Shown here piece after piece: positions 7,362 to 18,912 of a DNA stretch of 64,000 nucleotides. The notes under the pieces are model-generated. The model did not search any database. It was given only the letters and a program-made list of their open reading frames with translations, and had not been told where the DNA came from. A program made the translations under genes and the position numbers. This DNA comes from Pseudoruegeria aquimaris. Lineage in GTDB: Bacteria > Pseudomonadota > Alphaproteobacteria > Rhodobacterales > Rhodobacteraceae. The first letter of the stretch is position 1. The number at the start of each line of letters is the position of its first letter. The stretch is from assembly GCF_900172235.1 (NCBI RefSeq), contig NZ_FWFQ01000013.1:46544-110543 (forward strand), given 5' to 3'.

Positions 7362-8321
7362 ATGGCCAGGAAACGCAACGATCTTGCCGACAGGATTGTG
7401 GATCTCGTCGCCCGGGGCATCATCGGCGCGGCGCGGCTGCTGCCCTATCGGGCGCGGGTGCAGACGGTGGGCTGGCTCACCGCCCATGTGATCGGCCCGC
7501 TGGCGGGCTTCCCCAAGCGGGTGCGCGCCAACCTCGCCTACGTCGGGCTCGACCTGCCCGAGGCCGAGATCCGGCGCCTCTGCCGCGAGGTCTCGCGCAA
7601 TGTCGGGCGCAACCTGATCGAGATGTATTCCACCGAGGAGTTCAAGGCCCATGCGGCGCGGACGCCCGTCGAGGGGCCGGGCACCGAGGTGCTCTTCGCC
7701 GCGCGGGACGCGGGCCGGCCGGTGGTGATCGTGACGGCCCATTTCGGCAGCTACGACGCCGCCCGCGCCGCGGTGGTGGCCCGCGGCTGCCGCATCGGCG
7801 GCATCTACAAACCGATGAGCAACCCCCATTTCAACGCCCATTACGTGGACGCGCTCAGCGCCATCGCCAAGCCGATGTTTCCGCGCGGACGCAAGGGGCT
7901 GGCGGAGATGCTGAAGTTCCTCAAGGGCGGCGGCATGGTCGGGCTGCTGATCGACCAGGACATTTCGAGCGGCGCCACGCTCTCCTTCTTCGGCAAGCCG
8001 GCGCGCACGCCCCTCTCGGCCGCCGAAATGGCGCTGCGCTACGACGCGCCGATGATTCCGATCTTCGGCATCCGCAAGGAGAATGGCGTGGATTTCCGGC
8101 TTGAGGTTCAGGCCCCGATCCCGCCCGGCTCACCGGAGGAGATGACCCAGGCCTTCAACGACCGGCTGGAAACGCTGGTGCGCGAGAACATGGACCAGTG
8201 GTTCTGGATCCACCGCCGCTGGGAAGCGCTCAAACCGCGCCCGAAGAAGAAGGCGCCGGCCACGACGCCTCCTGCCGAAACGCCTCCTGCCGAAACGCCC
8301 CCTGCCCCGGATCGAAGCTGA
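7362..8321 (+). CDS. LpxL/HtrB-like lysophospholipid acyltransferase family protein
   Basis: A 319-residue membrane-associated acyltransferase. The catalytic HX4D motif is H127-FGSY-D132 (VTAHFGSYDAARA), followed by GGIYKPMSNPHF and the conserved LIDQDISSGATLSFFGKPARTP block, then WIHRRWE near the end, all as in the lipid A late acyltransferases (LpxL/LpxM). It probably adds a secondary acyl chain to a lipid A precursor, though ornithine-lipid-type substrates are also possible. The C terminus is a low-complexity PPAET tail made by a short 15-bp repeat (about 8266-8308). Stands alone, followed by a convergent gene. Confidence 0.88.
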   Translation: MARKRNDLADRIVDLVARGIIGAARLLPYRARVQTVGWLTAHVIGPLAGFPKRVRANLAYVGLDLPEAEIRRLCREVSRNVGRNLIEMYSTEEFKAHAARTPVEGPGTEVLFAARDAGRPVVIVTAHFGSYDAARAAVVARGCRIGGIYKPMSNPHFNAHYVDALSAIAKPMFPRGRKGLAEMLKFLKGGGMVGLLIDQDISSGATLSFFGKPARTPLSAAEMALRYDAPMIPIFGIRKENGVDFRLEVQAPIPPGSPEEMTQAFNDRLETLVRENMDQWFWIHRRWEALKPRPKKKAPATTPPAETPPAETPPAPDRS

Positions 8322-8334
8322 GGGCCGGGCGTGG

Positions 8335-9045
8335 TCAGTCCACGCGGACGGCGGCGAGGATCTCGCCGAAGCCTTCACGCTGGATGATGACGGCCGCCGG
8401 CTCCTCGCCCTCGGCCTGCGCCTGAAGCGTGAAGGGCGCGCTGCCATCCCACATCGCCACTGGCATCCAGCTGCGCACGATGTTGGTGTAGGTGAGCTTG
8501 CGCCCGGCATTCTCGCCCCGGCCGATCTCCACCGTGGCGGTGGGCAGGAAGCGCACGAGCTGCACCACCATGTCCCCGCCGAGCCCCGGCGCGGCCTCGG
8601 CCCGGATCGAGATCGCGTTGCCGGCGCGGCTGGCCCGCAGGTCCACTTCCCGCCCGTCCTCGGCGTGCAGCCGGATCAGCGCTTCCACCTCGTCGGGCTT
8701 GTTGCCGACCACGTGCTCGGCACCGTCGATCACCATCTGAGGGGTGTAGATCATCCGCTTTCCCGCGGCGCGGGCATAGGCCTTCTGGCGCGCGGTATGG
8801 GCGGGATTGGCGAAGATGTCCTTCCAGCCGATGTAATCCCAGTAGTCCACGTGCAGCGCGAGGGCCAGCACGTCCGGGCGCTTGGCAAGCTCGGTCAGAA
8901 GCGCGTCCGCCGGCGGGCACGAAGAGCACCCCTGCGAGGTGTAGAGCTCGACCACCACGAGGGGCGTGCCCGCGCCTTCATCGGCGAAAAGCGCCCCTGT
9001 CGCCGCGAGCCATGCCCCCGCGAGCCATGCCGTGAACATCTTCAT
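8335..9045 (-). CDS. DUF1223 thioredoxin-fold secreted protein
   Basis: A 236-residue exported protein with a signal peptide (KMFTAWLAGAWLAATGALFA). The mature part opens with VVELYTSQGCSSCPPADALL, a thioredoxin-like CSSC motif characteristic of DUF1223, followed by HVDYWDYIGWKDIFANPAHTARQ and YTPQMVIDG, the cis-Pro region. Family members are periplasmic and presumed thiol-disulfide proteins, but no reaction is established. ATG at 9045 is preferred over a TTG six codons upstream. It is divergent from acnA across a 227-base gap. Confidence 0.88.
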   Translation of the reverse strand: MKMFTAWLAGAWLAATGALFADEGAGTPLVVVELYTSQGCSSCPPADALLTELAKRPDVLALALHVDYWDYIGWKDIFANPAHTARQKAYARAAGKRMIYTPQMVIDGAEHVVGNKPDEVEALIRLHAEDGREVDLRASRAGNAISIRAEAAPGLGGDMVVQLVRFLPTATVEIGRGENAGRKLTYTNIVRSWMPVAMWDGSAPFTLQAQAEGEEPAAVIIQREGFGEILAAVRVD

Positions 9046-9168
9046 CCGTGACAAATTCCCCAATCGATCTTTGCCCCATATCTAGCCAAGCCCCTGCCCG
9101 AAAGCCAATCAACGAAACGCGAGCGCGCGCCCGGCGCGGCTCATGGCGGCGTGATCGGCAAAATTGGC

Positions 9169-9180
9169 ATACAATAGTAT
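9169..9180. promoter_or_regulatory. AT-rich dyad in the acnA upstream region
   Basis: ATACAATAGTAT contains the arms ATAC and GTAT around AATA, in a short AT-rich island (about 9160-9190) that stands out in a GC-rich gap upstream of acnA. It may be the acnA promoter or an operator. No convincing -35/-10 pair with 16-18 base spacing could be fixed. Confidence 0.3.
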
Positions 9181-9272
9181 ACATATATTGCCGCACCCCC
9201 TTGCGCGACGGACGGCGATCAGGCAAAGGGTGCCCAGCAAAACCCTTTCACCATTGAGGGAGGCCAAGCCCC

Positions 9273-11963
<2,691 letters not shown>

Positions 11964-11992
11964 TCTGGGCGCCAAGCCTCTGAAACAGAAGG

Positions 11993-12022
11993 AAAGCCCC
12001 GGGCCATACCCCGGGGCTTTCT
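11993..12022 (+). terminator. Rho-independent terminator of acnA
   Basis: AAAGCCCCGGG pairs perfectly with CCCGGGGCTTT around a 6-base loop (12004-12009), starting 30 bases after the acnA stop; the run after it is CTTG, so the T tract is short. Confidence 0.8.
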
Positions 12023-12191
12023 TGTGCGCACTGGCCAGTCCGGCGTGCATCTTGATGCCGCAATTCGCCTCAAAGGTGTCACATTTCGGCGCCCTCCGCC
12101 CCATTTCCGCCCCAATTCGGAAACGGTGTTTTTCCGATGCGTCCCCGCCTGCGTTATCGCTGCGTAAACGATTCTGCCGTATCACTTGGCC

Positions 12192-12290
12192 ATGTTCGTG
12201 ATGCGCACCCTGATCAAACGGATGCCGCTGCCCGTGTTCGAGGCCGCCCTCTTCCTCGCGTTGGCGGCAATCGGCATCTACTTCGGCTGA
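12192..12290 (+). CDS. Possible small membrane peptide (32 residues)
   Basis: ATG at 12192 to TGA at 12288-12290. The product has a basic N terminus (MRTLIKRMPLP region) and one hydrophobic stretch, EAALFLALAAIGIYFG, long enough for a single membrane span, with the positive-inside charge arrangement expected of a small inner-membrane protein. There is no strong ribosome binding site. It could be a chance ORF; conservation would decide. Confidence 0.35.
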   Translation: MFVMRTLIKRMPLPVFEAALFLALAAIGIYFG

Positions 12291-12374
12291 GGGTTCGGCT
12301 GAGGGCGCAGCGCCCATTTTTCGCGACGCGCTTGCGTGCCTGCTCCTGCGTGGCCCGTAGCCATCTCGCCGATA

Positions 12375-12524
12375 CCTGCCTGTCCCGTTTGTGCCTGCCC
12401 CGCTCTTGCCTGCCCCGCTCTTGCCTGCCCCGCTTCTGCCTGACCCGTTCCTGCCTGATCGCCTTGTGACTGGTCGTCTCCTGCCCGGCCCGCTCCTGAC
12501 TGGCCGTCTTCTGACCGATCCCGT
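12375..12524. repeat. 15-bp imperfect minisatellite, ten units
   Basis: The hexamer TGCCTG or a variant recurs at exactly 15-base steps at 12377, 12392, 12407, 12422, 12437, 12452, 12467, 12482, 12497 and 12512. The first central units are closest (TTGCCTGCCCCGCTC type); later ones diverge (TGACTG, TGCCCG, TGACCG). A 15-base period keeps all frames open, which explains the pentapeptide-repeat ORFs here. Confidence 0.85.
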
Positions 12525-12761
12525 GCCGCTGCCCTGTTCCGTGGCCAAATCCGGTCGGTGGCGCGGCTCTGGGCCGTGGTGCGGGTTCAGCCATGGCGAT
12601 GTTGCAGGCTATGGCCCTGTGCCGGCCTGCCCTCCTGCCCCGCCCATGCGCCTGCCTCGGTCTGCGGGCGCCCCTGATCCGAGCGGCAGCCAGTGTCTTG
12701 CGAGTTGACGAAACAGGGCGGCTGTCGAAGCATGGGCGCGACCAGATGGGAGAAAACCGGG

Positions 12762-13967
12762 ATGCGGCTTGCGATCATCGCCTTGCTGACGAGCCTTCTG
12801 GCCGGGGCCTTCGCCGCGGGCACGCTGAAATTGATGATCCTGATCACCGATCTGATCTGGCACCACCCCTTCGCCGCCTCCCCGCTCTACATCTTCGCCG
12901 CCTGCACCCTCGGCGGCGCCCTGATCGGGCTGACCCGCCAGGGCAGCGGCGACGTACAGACCATCGCCGAACAGATCGAGGATGCGGTCGATCCGGTGCA
13001 CCGCAAGCGGCAGGACATCTGGCTCATCGCCGTCGGCGCCGCCCTCGCGGTGGGCTTCGGCGGCGCGCTCGGGCCCGAGGCCGGGCTGATCGCCGTCGTC
13101 ACCGAACTGGCGGCGCTGGTCTCGCTTCTGGTGGCGCGCTCCGCCGCGGAGGAGCGCGAGATCGGCGAGGCCAGCATCTCCGCCGCGCTGGCCGCGCTCT
13201 ACGCCTCCCCGCCCGGCGGCGCGGCCTACGTCCACCCCGAGCACACGCCGGGCGACTGGGCGGAGGCCAAGGCGCGCAGTTTCGTCTACCTCGATTTCCT
13301 CGCCGCGATCACCGGCCTGTTCGGCTTCTGGCTCACGGCGACCTTTCTCTTCACCGAGGGGTTCCACCGCATCCACCTGCCCGATCACGTGCCGCCGCTG
13401 GACGGCAGCGACGTGCTCTACAGCCTGCTGCCCGGCGCGTTCGGCGCGCTGATCGGCGCGGCCTTCCTGCATGCGCGCCACCACGCCACGCAGGCCGTCG
13501 AGCGGCGCATTCCCAACCCGGTGGTGCAATCCACCCTCGGAGGCGCGCTCTTCGGTCTGCTGGCGGCCGCCCTGCCCTGGGTGCGTTTTTCAGGGCACCA
13601 CGAGTTCGAAGGCATGATGGCGGAGGCCGGCGGCCTCGGCGCCCTGGCGTTGATCGCGGTGGCGCTGGCCAAGATGCTCGCGTGCACGCTCTGCCTCTCC
13701 ACCGGCTGGCGCGGCGGGGCGATCTTCCCGCTGATCTTCGCAGGGGGTGCGATGGGCTATGCCGCCCACTACATGCAGGGCTCGCCGGAGCCGGTGGTGG
13801 CCGTCTCGGCCGGACTGGCCGGTGCCACCGCCGCCGGGCTCGGCCGCCCGATGACGGCGCTGCTGATCCTGCTGTTCCTCGTCGGGGTGCAGACGGCGAT
13901 TCCCATCGCGGTGGGCATCGGCTTCGGCATGATCGCCGCCCGGTTCAGCCCGCGGATGGCCCATTGA
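12762..13967 (+). CDS. ClC-family chloride channel/transporter-like protein
   Basis: A 401-residue polytopic membrane protein with about ten hydrophobic segments. The selectivity-filter regions of the ClC family are recognisable: GGALGPEAGLIAVV near residue 100 (the GPEAP-type filter of YfeO-like members, not the GREGP of CLC-ec1) and STGWRGGAIFPLIFAGG near residue 310, then GLAGATAAGLGRPMTALLIL. It probably moves chloride or another anion, but channel versus antiporter activity cannot be read. ATG at 12762 follows GGGAGAAAACCGG; upstream in-frame starts lack a site. Confidence 0.85.
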   Translation: MRLAIIALLTSLLAGAFAAGTLKLMILITDLIWHHPFAASPLYIFAACTLGGALIGLTRQGSGDVQTIAEQIEDAVDPVHRKRQDIWLIAVGAALAVGFGGALGPEAGLIAVVTELAALVSLLVARSAAEEREIGEASISAALAALYASPPGGAAYVHPEHTPGDWAEAKARSFVYLDFLAAITGLFGFWLTATFLFTEGFHRIHLPDHVPPLDGSDVLYSLLPGAFGALIGAAFLHARHHATQAVERRIPNPVVQSTLGGALFGLLAAALPWVRFSGHHEFEGMMAEAGGLGALALIAVALAKMLACTLCLSTGWRGGAIFPLIFAGGAMGYAAHYMQGSPEPVVAVSAGLAGATAAGLGRPMTALLILLFLVGVQTAIPIAVGIGFGMIAARFSPRMAH

Positions 13968-13989
13968 GCCGGCGCCGCCTGCCGGGGGC

Positions 13990-14532
13990 CTATTGCGCGG
14001 CGGCCGCCTTTTCGATGGCCGGGCGCAGGGTGCTTTCCAGCACGCGCTGGGTGACGGGCCCGGCAAAGCGCAGCACCACGGTGCCGTTGCCGTCGATCAC
14101 GTAGGTTTCCGGCACGCCGTAGAGCCCCCAGTTGATCGCCATGCGCCCGTTTTCATCGGCGCCCAGCCCCGCGTAGGGGTTGCCCAGCTCGTCGAGAAAC
14201 GCCAGCGCGTCCTCCGGCCTGTCCTTGTAGTTGATCCCGTAGATCGGGATGCCCTCCTCGGCCAGTTGGGTGAGCGTCGGGTGCTCCACGCGGCAGGGCG
14301 CGCACCAGCTGGCCCAGTAGTTCACGAGCTTCACCCCTGGCTGGCGCAGGGTTTCGTCGGTGAAGGGCGTGTTGCCGCCCAGTTCCGTGAGCACCACCGG
14401 CGGCGCAGGCTTGCCCTCTCGCGCGCTGGGAAGCTCGTCTGGGTTCTCGCGCATCATGCCGACGAGGAACACGGCTGCCAGCCCGGCGAACAGGAGCGGC
14501 GGCAGCGCCATCAGGGGGGAGACCCTAGCCAT
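13990..14532 (-). CDS. ccmG: Thiol:disulfide interchange protein CcmG/DsbE
   Basis: A 180-residue membrane-anchored periplasmic thioredoxin with one N-terminal span (LPPLLFAGLAAVFLVGMM) and active site W-C77-AP-C80 (NYWASWCAPCRVEHP), cis-Pro in YGVPETYVID. It reduces apocytochrome c or CcmH before heme attachment in the System I pathway. Its start overlaps the ccmD stop, ending the ccmA-B-C-D-G set. The ccmF, ccmH and ccmI genes are not here; ccmE is also absent. Confidence 0.95.
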   Translation of the reverse strand: MARVSPLMALPPLLFAGLAAVFLVGMMRENPDELPSAREGKPAPPVVLTELGGNTPFTDETLRQPGVKLVNYWASWCAPCRVEHPTLTQLAEEGIPIYGINYKDRPEDALAFLDELGNPYAGLGADENGRMAINWGLYGVPETYVIDGNGTVVLRFAGPVTQRVLESTLRPAIEKAAAAQ

Positions 14533-14683
14533 TCTGCACCTTGCGTTCTTCCACCTTGCGCAACTCGTTGCGCACCCGCCGCGCGCGCCAGAGGCTGGCG
14601 AGCACGAAGAGCACCAGAATGATCAGCGATACCGCGTAGGCCGAGAGCACCTCGGTGGCGTATTTTCCAAGCTCCGGCATCAT
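14525..14683 (-). CDS. ccmD: Heme exporter protein CcmD
   Basis: A 52-residue single-span protein, MMPELGKYATEVLSAYAVSL at the N terminus then a hydrophobic segment and a basic tail (RARRVRNELRKVEERK). CcmD stabilises the CcmABC complex and is needed to release holo-CcmE. The ATG at 14683 overlaps the ccmC stop as ATGA, and its stop overlaps the ccmG start, so all three are coupled. Size, topology and position between ccmC and ccmG identify it. Confidence 0.93.
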   Translation of the reverse strand: MMPELGKYATEVLSAYAVSLIILVLFVLASLWRARRVRNELRKVEERKVQNG

Positions 14684-15414
14684 GCGCCCAGCCTTTCTCG
14701 TGCCAGCAGCGCCTTCAGGCGGCGGCTGCGGATCTCGGTGCGGGTGCGCAGCAGCACCAGCGCCACGAAGAGCAGCACGAAGCCGAGGATGCAGATCAGG
14801 AGCGGGAAGAAGAAGACGTTGGAGATGTTCTCCTCCTTGTCCAGCGACAGGCTCGCGCCCTGGTGCAGGCCCTGGTTCCAGAAATTCACCGCGTAGCGCG
14901 ACAGCAGCGCGAAGATCGAGCCCACGAGGCAGAGCACGCCCGTCAGGTCGGCGGCGGTGTCGGGGTTGTCGATCGCCGCCCAGAGCGCGATGTAGCCCAG
15001 ATAGAAGAGGAACAGGATCAGGAAGCTCGTGAGCCGCGGATCCCAGGCCCAGTAGGTGCCCCACATCGGCTGGCCCCAGATCGCGCCGGTCAGCAGCGCG
15101 ATGAGCGTCATCACCAGCCCCACGGGCGCGGCGGCCCGTGCCGCCAGCGCCGAGACGTGGTGCCGGCGCACGATCCAGATCAGCGAGGCCACCAGCATCA
15201 TCAGCCAGGCGTTGATCGCCATCAGCGCGCTCGGCACGTGCAGGTAGATGATCTTGACCGTGGAGCCCTGCCGGAAATCATCCGGCGTGAAGAAGAACCC
15301 CCACACCAGCCCCACGATCAGGCAGACGCCCGCCGCGATGGAGACACCCGGCAGCATCCATGCCGACGTCTGCATGAACTTCTTTGGATTCGCATATTCC
15401 CAGAGTGATGACAT
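14680..15414 (-). CDS. ccmC: Heme exporter/delivery protein CcmC
   Basis: A 244-residue protein with six membrane spans and the tryptophan-rich periplasmic heme-handling motif WGTYWAWDPRLTS near residue 125; flanking histidines (HVPSALMA; the downstream periplasmic loop) are the expected heme ligands. CcmC loads heme onto CcmE. Normal length. It overlaps ccmD by four bases and lies 54 bases after ccmB in the leftward cytochrome c maturation block. Confidence 0.96.
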   Translation of the reverse strand: MSSLWEYANPKKFMQTSAWMLPGVSIAAGVCLIVGLVWGFFFTPDDFRQGSTVKIIYLHVPSALMAINAWLMMLVASLIWIVRRHHVSALAARAAAPVGLVMTLIALLTGAIWGQPMWGTYWAWDPRLTSFLILFLFYLGYIALWAAIDNPDTAADLTGVLCLVGSIFALLSRYAVNFWNQGLHQGASLSLDKEENISNVFFFPLLICILGFVLLFVALVLLRTRTEIRSRRLKALLARERLGA

Positions 15415-15468
15415 GACTCGTTTGTTGGCCCCTGATGCCGGTCTTGTTCCGTTTATACGGTGAAATGC

Positions 15469-16125
15469 TCAGCGAATATTGATGCGGATTGCCGCAGCCG
15501 CCGCGAAGGGCAGGATGGCGATGGCGCCCAGCGTGATCCCGGCCAGCAGCAGCAGCGGCGTGGTGGTGGCCTGCCCCTCGATGCCGCGGCGCAGGGTTTC
15601 GGCCCCGAAGATCAGCGTCGGCACGTAGAGCGGCAGCACCAGCAGCGACAGCAGCAACCCGCCGCGCTTCAGCCCCACGGTGAGCGCCGCCCCGAAGGCG
15701 CCGATGAAGCTCAGCGCCGGCGTGCCGACGGCAAGCGTGATCAGCAGCCATTGGTAGCCCGGCGCGGGCAGGCTCAGCAGCACCCCGAGAAGCGGCGCCA
15801 CCAGCGTGAGCGGCAGCCCCGTGGTGAGCCAATGGGCCAGCGCCTTCACCGCCGTCATGCCTTCCAGCGGCAGCGGCGCGGTGGCCAGAAGATCGAGCGA
15901 GCCGTCCTCGTAGTCCAGCGCGAAGATGCGGTCGAGCGAGAGAAGGCAGGCGAGCAGCGCCCCGACCCAGAGGATCCCCGGCGCGATCCGCCCCAGCACC
16001 TGGCTTTCCGGCCCGACGCCGAAGGGCACGAGCACCGTGAGGATCAGGAAGAAGGCAAGGCCGAGGCCGAAGCCCCCGCCCGACCGGATGGCAAGCCGCA
16101 GGTCTCTCAGAAGCAGTGCGATCAC
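15469..16125 (-). CDS. ccmB: Heme exporter membrane subunit CcmB
   Basis: A 218-residue polytopic protein starting [17 protein letters not shown], with [20 protein letters not shown] and [28 protein letters not shown], all typical of CcmB, the membrane partner of CcmA. The start is a GTG at 16125 that overlaps the ccmA stop (GTGA), so the genes are coupled. The open frame continues far upstream through ccmA, but only the part from this GTG is CcmB. Confidence 0.94.
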   Translation of the reverse strand: MIALLLRDLRLAIRSGGGFGLGLAFFLILTVLVPFGVGPESQVLGRIAPGILWVGALLACLLSLDRIFALDYEDGSLDLLATAPLPLEGMTAVKALAHWLTTGLPLTLVAPLLGVLLSLPAPGYQWLLITLAVGTPALSFIGAFGAALTVGLKRGGLLLSLLVLPLYVPTLIFGAETLRRGIEGQATTTPLLLLAGITLGAIAILPFAAAAAIRINIR

Positions 16126-16748
16126 AGGAAGGCCTCGCTGAAACCGTCGTCGAAGGCGCGCGCGCTGTCGGCGGTGGCGCGGAAGGGGGTGAGATCCAGC
16201 ACCTCGGCCTCGAAGCCGAGATCGATGTGGGTGGCGATCAGGGCGGCCCCGCCACTGGCGCAATGGGCCTTTACGGCCTGCGCGAAGAGCCCGACGCTGG
16301 CCGCGTCCAGCGAGACGGTCGGCTCGTCCAGCGCCCAGATGCGGCGCCCCGTCACCAGAAGGCGCGCCAGCCCGAGGCGGCGTTTCTGCCCGGCCGAAAG
16401 ATTGTGCGCCTGCCTCTCGCTCAGGTCTTCCAAATTGAAGGCCGCCAGCGCCGGCGCGATATCGCGCGTGCCGTAGATCCGGGCCCAGAACCACAGGTTC
16501 TCCGCGACGGTCAGCGTCGCCTTGAGCCCGTCGGCATGGGCGGCATAGGCGAAGGCCTCGCGATCGAGCGAGATCTCCCCGGCCAGCGCCGGCTGCAAGC
16601 CCGCCAGCGTGCGCAGGAGGGTTGTCTTGCCGATGCCGTTGGGGCCGCGCAGCAGCAGCGCCTGCCCGGAGGCCAGCCCGAAGCTCACGCCCGTCAGCAC
16701 CGGGATGCCGCCGCGCGCGCAGGCCAGATCGCTTACCTTCAGTTCCAT
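16122..16748 (-). CDS. ccmA: Heme exporter ATP-binding protein CcmA
   Basis: A 208-residue ABC ATPase with Walker [15 protein letters not shown] near residue 35, signature [15 protein letters not shown] (a Cys-less variant, S-A-G-Q), and Walker [17 protein letters not shown]. With CcmB and CcmC it powers release of holo-CcmE during cytochrome c maturation. Length is normal for CcmA. It lies 32 bases after the Mth938-domain gene and probably belongs to the same leftward transcript as secDF. Confidence 0.95.
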   Translation of the reverse strand: MELKVSDLACARGGIPVLTGVSFGLASGQALLLRGPNGIGKTTLLRTLAGLQPALAGEISLDREAFAYAAHADGLKATLTVAENLWFWARIYGTRDIAPALAAFNLEDLSERQAHNLSAGQKRRLGLARLLVTGRRIWALDEPTVSLDAASVGLFAQAVKAHCASGGAALIATHIDLGFEAEVLDLTPFRATADSARAFDDGFSEAFL

Positions 16749-16780
16749 GCCAGAGGCTTAGCCCATCCCGCCGGCGCCGC

Positions 16781-17143
16781 CTAGCCCGCGGAGACGGGCA
16801 GCAGTGCCGCACCCACGCGGCGGCCTTCGCTGATGAGCACGTTGTAGGTGCGGCAGGCCGCGGGGCTGTTCATCGCCTCCACCCCGAGGCCGGCGGCCTC
16901 CAGCGTGCTGCGCAGGCCTTCGGGCAGATGGGCCGTCTCCGCCCCGGTGCCGATGAAGAGCACGTCCAGCACGTCGGCAAGGGCGGTGAGCGGCGCGATG
17001 TCCTCGTAGCCGCCCCAGCCCTGCACGCCTTCAGGCCCGAGCAGCAGGGCGCCTTCATGCACCTGCCCCGCGATGCGGAAGAAGCCGGGGCCGTAGCCGT
17101 CGACAGGCAGGGCATCGGTGAAGCGGATCTCGTTCAGGCGCAT
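16781..17143 (-). CDS. Mth938-domain-containing protein
   Basis: A 120-residue protein beginning RLNEIRFTDALPVDGYGPGFFRI and containing GYEDIAPLTALADVLDVLFIGTG and MNSPAACRTYNVLISEGRRVGAALLPV, the pattern of the Mth938/NDUFAF3 fold (DUF498). In mitochondria the homologue assists complex I assembly; the bacterial role is not established. It is commonly found beside secDF and ccmA in alphaproteobacteria, as here. ATG at 17143 is preferred because upstream in-frame ATGs would overlap the previous gene. Confidence 0.88.
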   Translation of the reverse strand: MRLNEIRFTDALPVDGYGPGFFRIAGQVHEGALLLGPEGVQGWGGYEDIAPLTALADVLDVLFIGTGAETAHLPEGLRSTLEAAGLGVEAMNSPAACRTYNVLISEGRRVGAALLPVSAG

Positions 17144-17171
17144 GGGCGGCGGCCCCTTTCCGGCGGTCAGG

Positions 17172-17948
17172 TCAGGCATCAAACAGTGGCAGGCCGGCAA
17201 GCGCCGCCCCCGCGATCAGCAGGTAGGCGACGCGGCGGTAGGCGGTTTCGGCCTCCGGGCAGAAGATAGCCGCCCCGGCGACATTGGCCAAGAGATAGGG
17301 CACGACGAGAAGGCCGCCCAGCACCAGCGCGCCCGGCACAAGCACGCCGCCGAGCCACATCACGCCGATCATCAGCACGTCGGCCATCAGCAGGTAGAGC
17401 AGCGTGTTCGCGCGCACCGCCGCCGCGCCGTAGGGCCCGGCCATGTACATCAGGATCACCGGCGGCCCCGGCAGCCCCGTGGTGCCGGCCAGAAAGCCCC
17501 CGACCCCGCCCGTGGCCATCAGCGCGCGCGCCGTGAGCGCCCGCCGGTAGCGCAGCCCCGAAACGAGCAGCGCAAGGAGCAGCAGCGACAGCAGCGAAAC
17601 GGCGTAGCGGAACACCTCGGGCGACAGGCGCGACAGCATGAAGACACCCAGCGGCAGCCCCACCAGCAGCCCCGCACCGAGGCGCCTGAGATCGGCCGGG
17701 CGCCCGTCCCGCAGGGCGCGCGGCACGTTGGGCAGCGGGCCGAAGAGATCCATCACGACCAGCGCGGTGAGGGTTTCGAAAGGGCCGAGCACCAGCGCGA
17801 AGAGCGGCACGCAGACCATGCCGGTGCCGAAGCCCGAGAAGCCGCGCACCAGCCCCCCCAGAATCGCGGCGCCGCAGAGGAGCGTCAGCCCCCCTGCGGC
17901 GCTCGAGCCGTTGAACACGTCCGCGAAGAGGCCTGAAAGTTCAGGCAT
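17172..17948 (-). CDS. TSUP-family (TauE/SafE) membrane permease
   Basis: A 258-residue protein with about eight membrane spans; GLVRGFSGFGTGMVCVPLFALVLGP near residue 32 and GGVGGFLAGTTGLPGPPVILMYMAGP near residue 145 are the paired glycine-rich segments of the TauE/SafE (TSUP) family. Members export sulfite, sulfoacetate or related anions, or take up sulfur compounds; the substrate here is unknown. Its start overlaps the end of secF by eight bases, an unusual partner for the Sec genes. Confidence 0.87.
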   Translation of the reverse strand: MPELSGLFADVFNGSSAAGGLTLLCGAAILGGLVRGFSGFGTGMVCVPLFALVLGPFETLTALVVMDLFGPLPNVPRALRDGRPADLRRLGAGLLVGLPLGVFMLSRLSPEVFRYAVSLLSLLLLALLVSGLRYRRALTARALMATGGVGGFLAGTTGLPGPPVILMYMAGPYGAAAVRANTLLYLLMADVLMIGVMWLGGVLVPGALVLGGLLVVPYLLANVAGAAIFCPEAETAYRRVAYLLIAGAALAGLPLFDA

Positions 17949-18909
17949 CCACGTTGGCGAACTGGTTCCCGGCGGTGTTGTCGGGCTTGGACCAATCGCG
18001 CTTCACGCCGAGGCGCAGCAGGATGGCGGAGGCCACGAAGACCGAGGAATAGGTGCCCACGACCACGCCCCAGATCATCGCGAAGACGAAGCCGCGGATC
18101 ACGTCGCCACCCAGCACGAAGAGCGAGATCAGCGCGATCAGCGTGGTGACGGAGGTCATCACGGTGCGGCTCAGGGTTTCGTTGATCGAGAGGTTCAGCA
18201 CCTCGTTGAGGGGCTTCTTCTTGTATTTGCGCAGGTTCTCCCGCACCCGGTCGAAGACGACCACCGTATCGTTGAGCGAATAGCCCACGATGGTGAGCAG
18301 CGCCGCGATGATGGCGAGATCGAACTTGATCTGCAGAAGCGCGAAGATGCCGATGGTGAGCGTGACGTCATGCACCAGCGCGGCCACGGCCCCGAGCGCG
18401 AACTGCCACTCGAACCGCAGCCAGATGTAGACGAGCACCGCCGCGATCGCGAGCACCACGGCGATCACCGCGGTCTGCACCAGCTCGCCCGAAACCTTCG
18501 GCCCCACCGATTCGACCGACGGGAAGGTGATCGACGGATCCACTTCCTGCAGCGCGGCCTCCACGGCGTTGATCGTCTCGACCGAAACGCTTTCGCTGCC
18601 CTCCTGCGCCTGGATGCGCACCATGGCCACGTGTTCGTCCGGGTCGAAGGACGGATCGAAAACCTCGGAGATCGACACGTCGCCCAGGCCCAGCGGCGCG
18701 ATGGCGTCGCGGTAGGCGCCCACGTCCACCTGAGAGGTGCTCTGGGTGCGGATCGTGGTGCCGCCCTTGAAATCGATGCCGAAGTTCAGCCCGAGCGCGA
18801 AGAACAGCACGATCGAGGCCAGCACCGCGAGCCCGGAAAAGCCCAGCGTGATCTTGTTGAGCTTGAAGAAATCCCAGTTGGTTTCTGCGGGAACGAGTCT
18901 CAGTCGCAT
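17941..18909 (-). CDS. secF: Protein translocase subunit SecF
   Basis: A 322-residue inner-membrane protein with six spans and one periplasmic domain; FGIDFKGGTTIRTQS after the first span and GYSLNDTVVVFDRVRENLRKY are SecF signatures. With SecD and YajC it uses the proton gradient to help release proteins exported through SecYEG. It follows secD by three bases. Confidence 0.97.
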   Translation of the reverse strand: MRLRLVPAETNWDFFKLNKITLGFSGLAVLASIVLFFALGLNFGIDFKGGTTIRTQSTSQVDVGAYRDAIAPLGLGDVSISEVFDPSFDPDEHVAMVRIQAQEGSESVSVETINAVEAALQEVDPSITFPSVESVGPKVSGELVQTAVIAVVLAIAAVLVYIWLRFEWQFALGAVAALVHDVTLTIGIFALLQIKFDLAIIAALLTIVGYSLNDTVVVFDRVRENLRKYKKKPLNEVLNLSINETLSRTVMTSVTTLIALISLFVLGGDVIRGFVFAMIWGVVVGTYSSVFVASAILLRLGVKRDWSKPDNTAGNQFANVDA

Positions 18910-18912
18910 GGG

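Larger units (their letters stand above)
12023..12761. other. Gene-poor stretch between acnA and the ClC gene
   Basis: About 740 bases without an established gene. It holds a possible 32-codon membrane-peptide ORF (12192-12290) and a 15-bp minisatellite (about 12375-12524). Several long open frames cross it on both strands, but they are made by the repeat and by high GC, and their products are low-complexity (SGAGK- or RQERG-like pentapeptides), so none is accepted. Confidence 0.6.

Noticed and set aside
12214..12594. Minus-strand frame rich in RQERG pentapeptides
   Set aside because: It is created by the 15-bp minisatellite; no start signal or non-repeat domain supports it.
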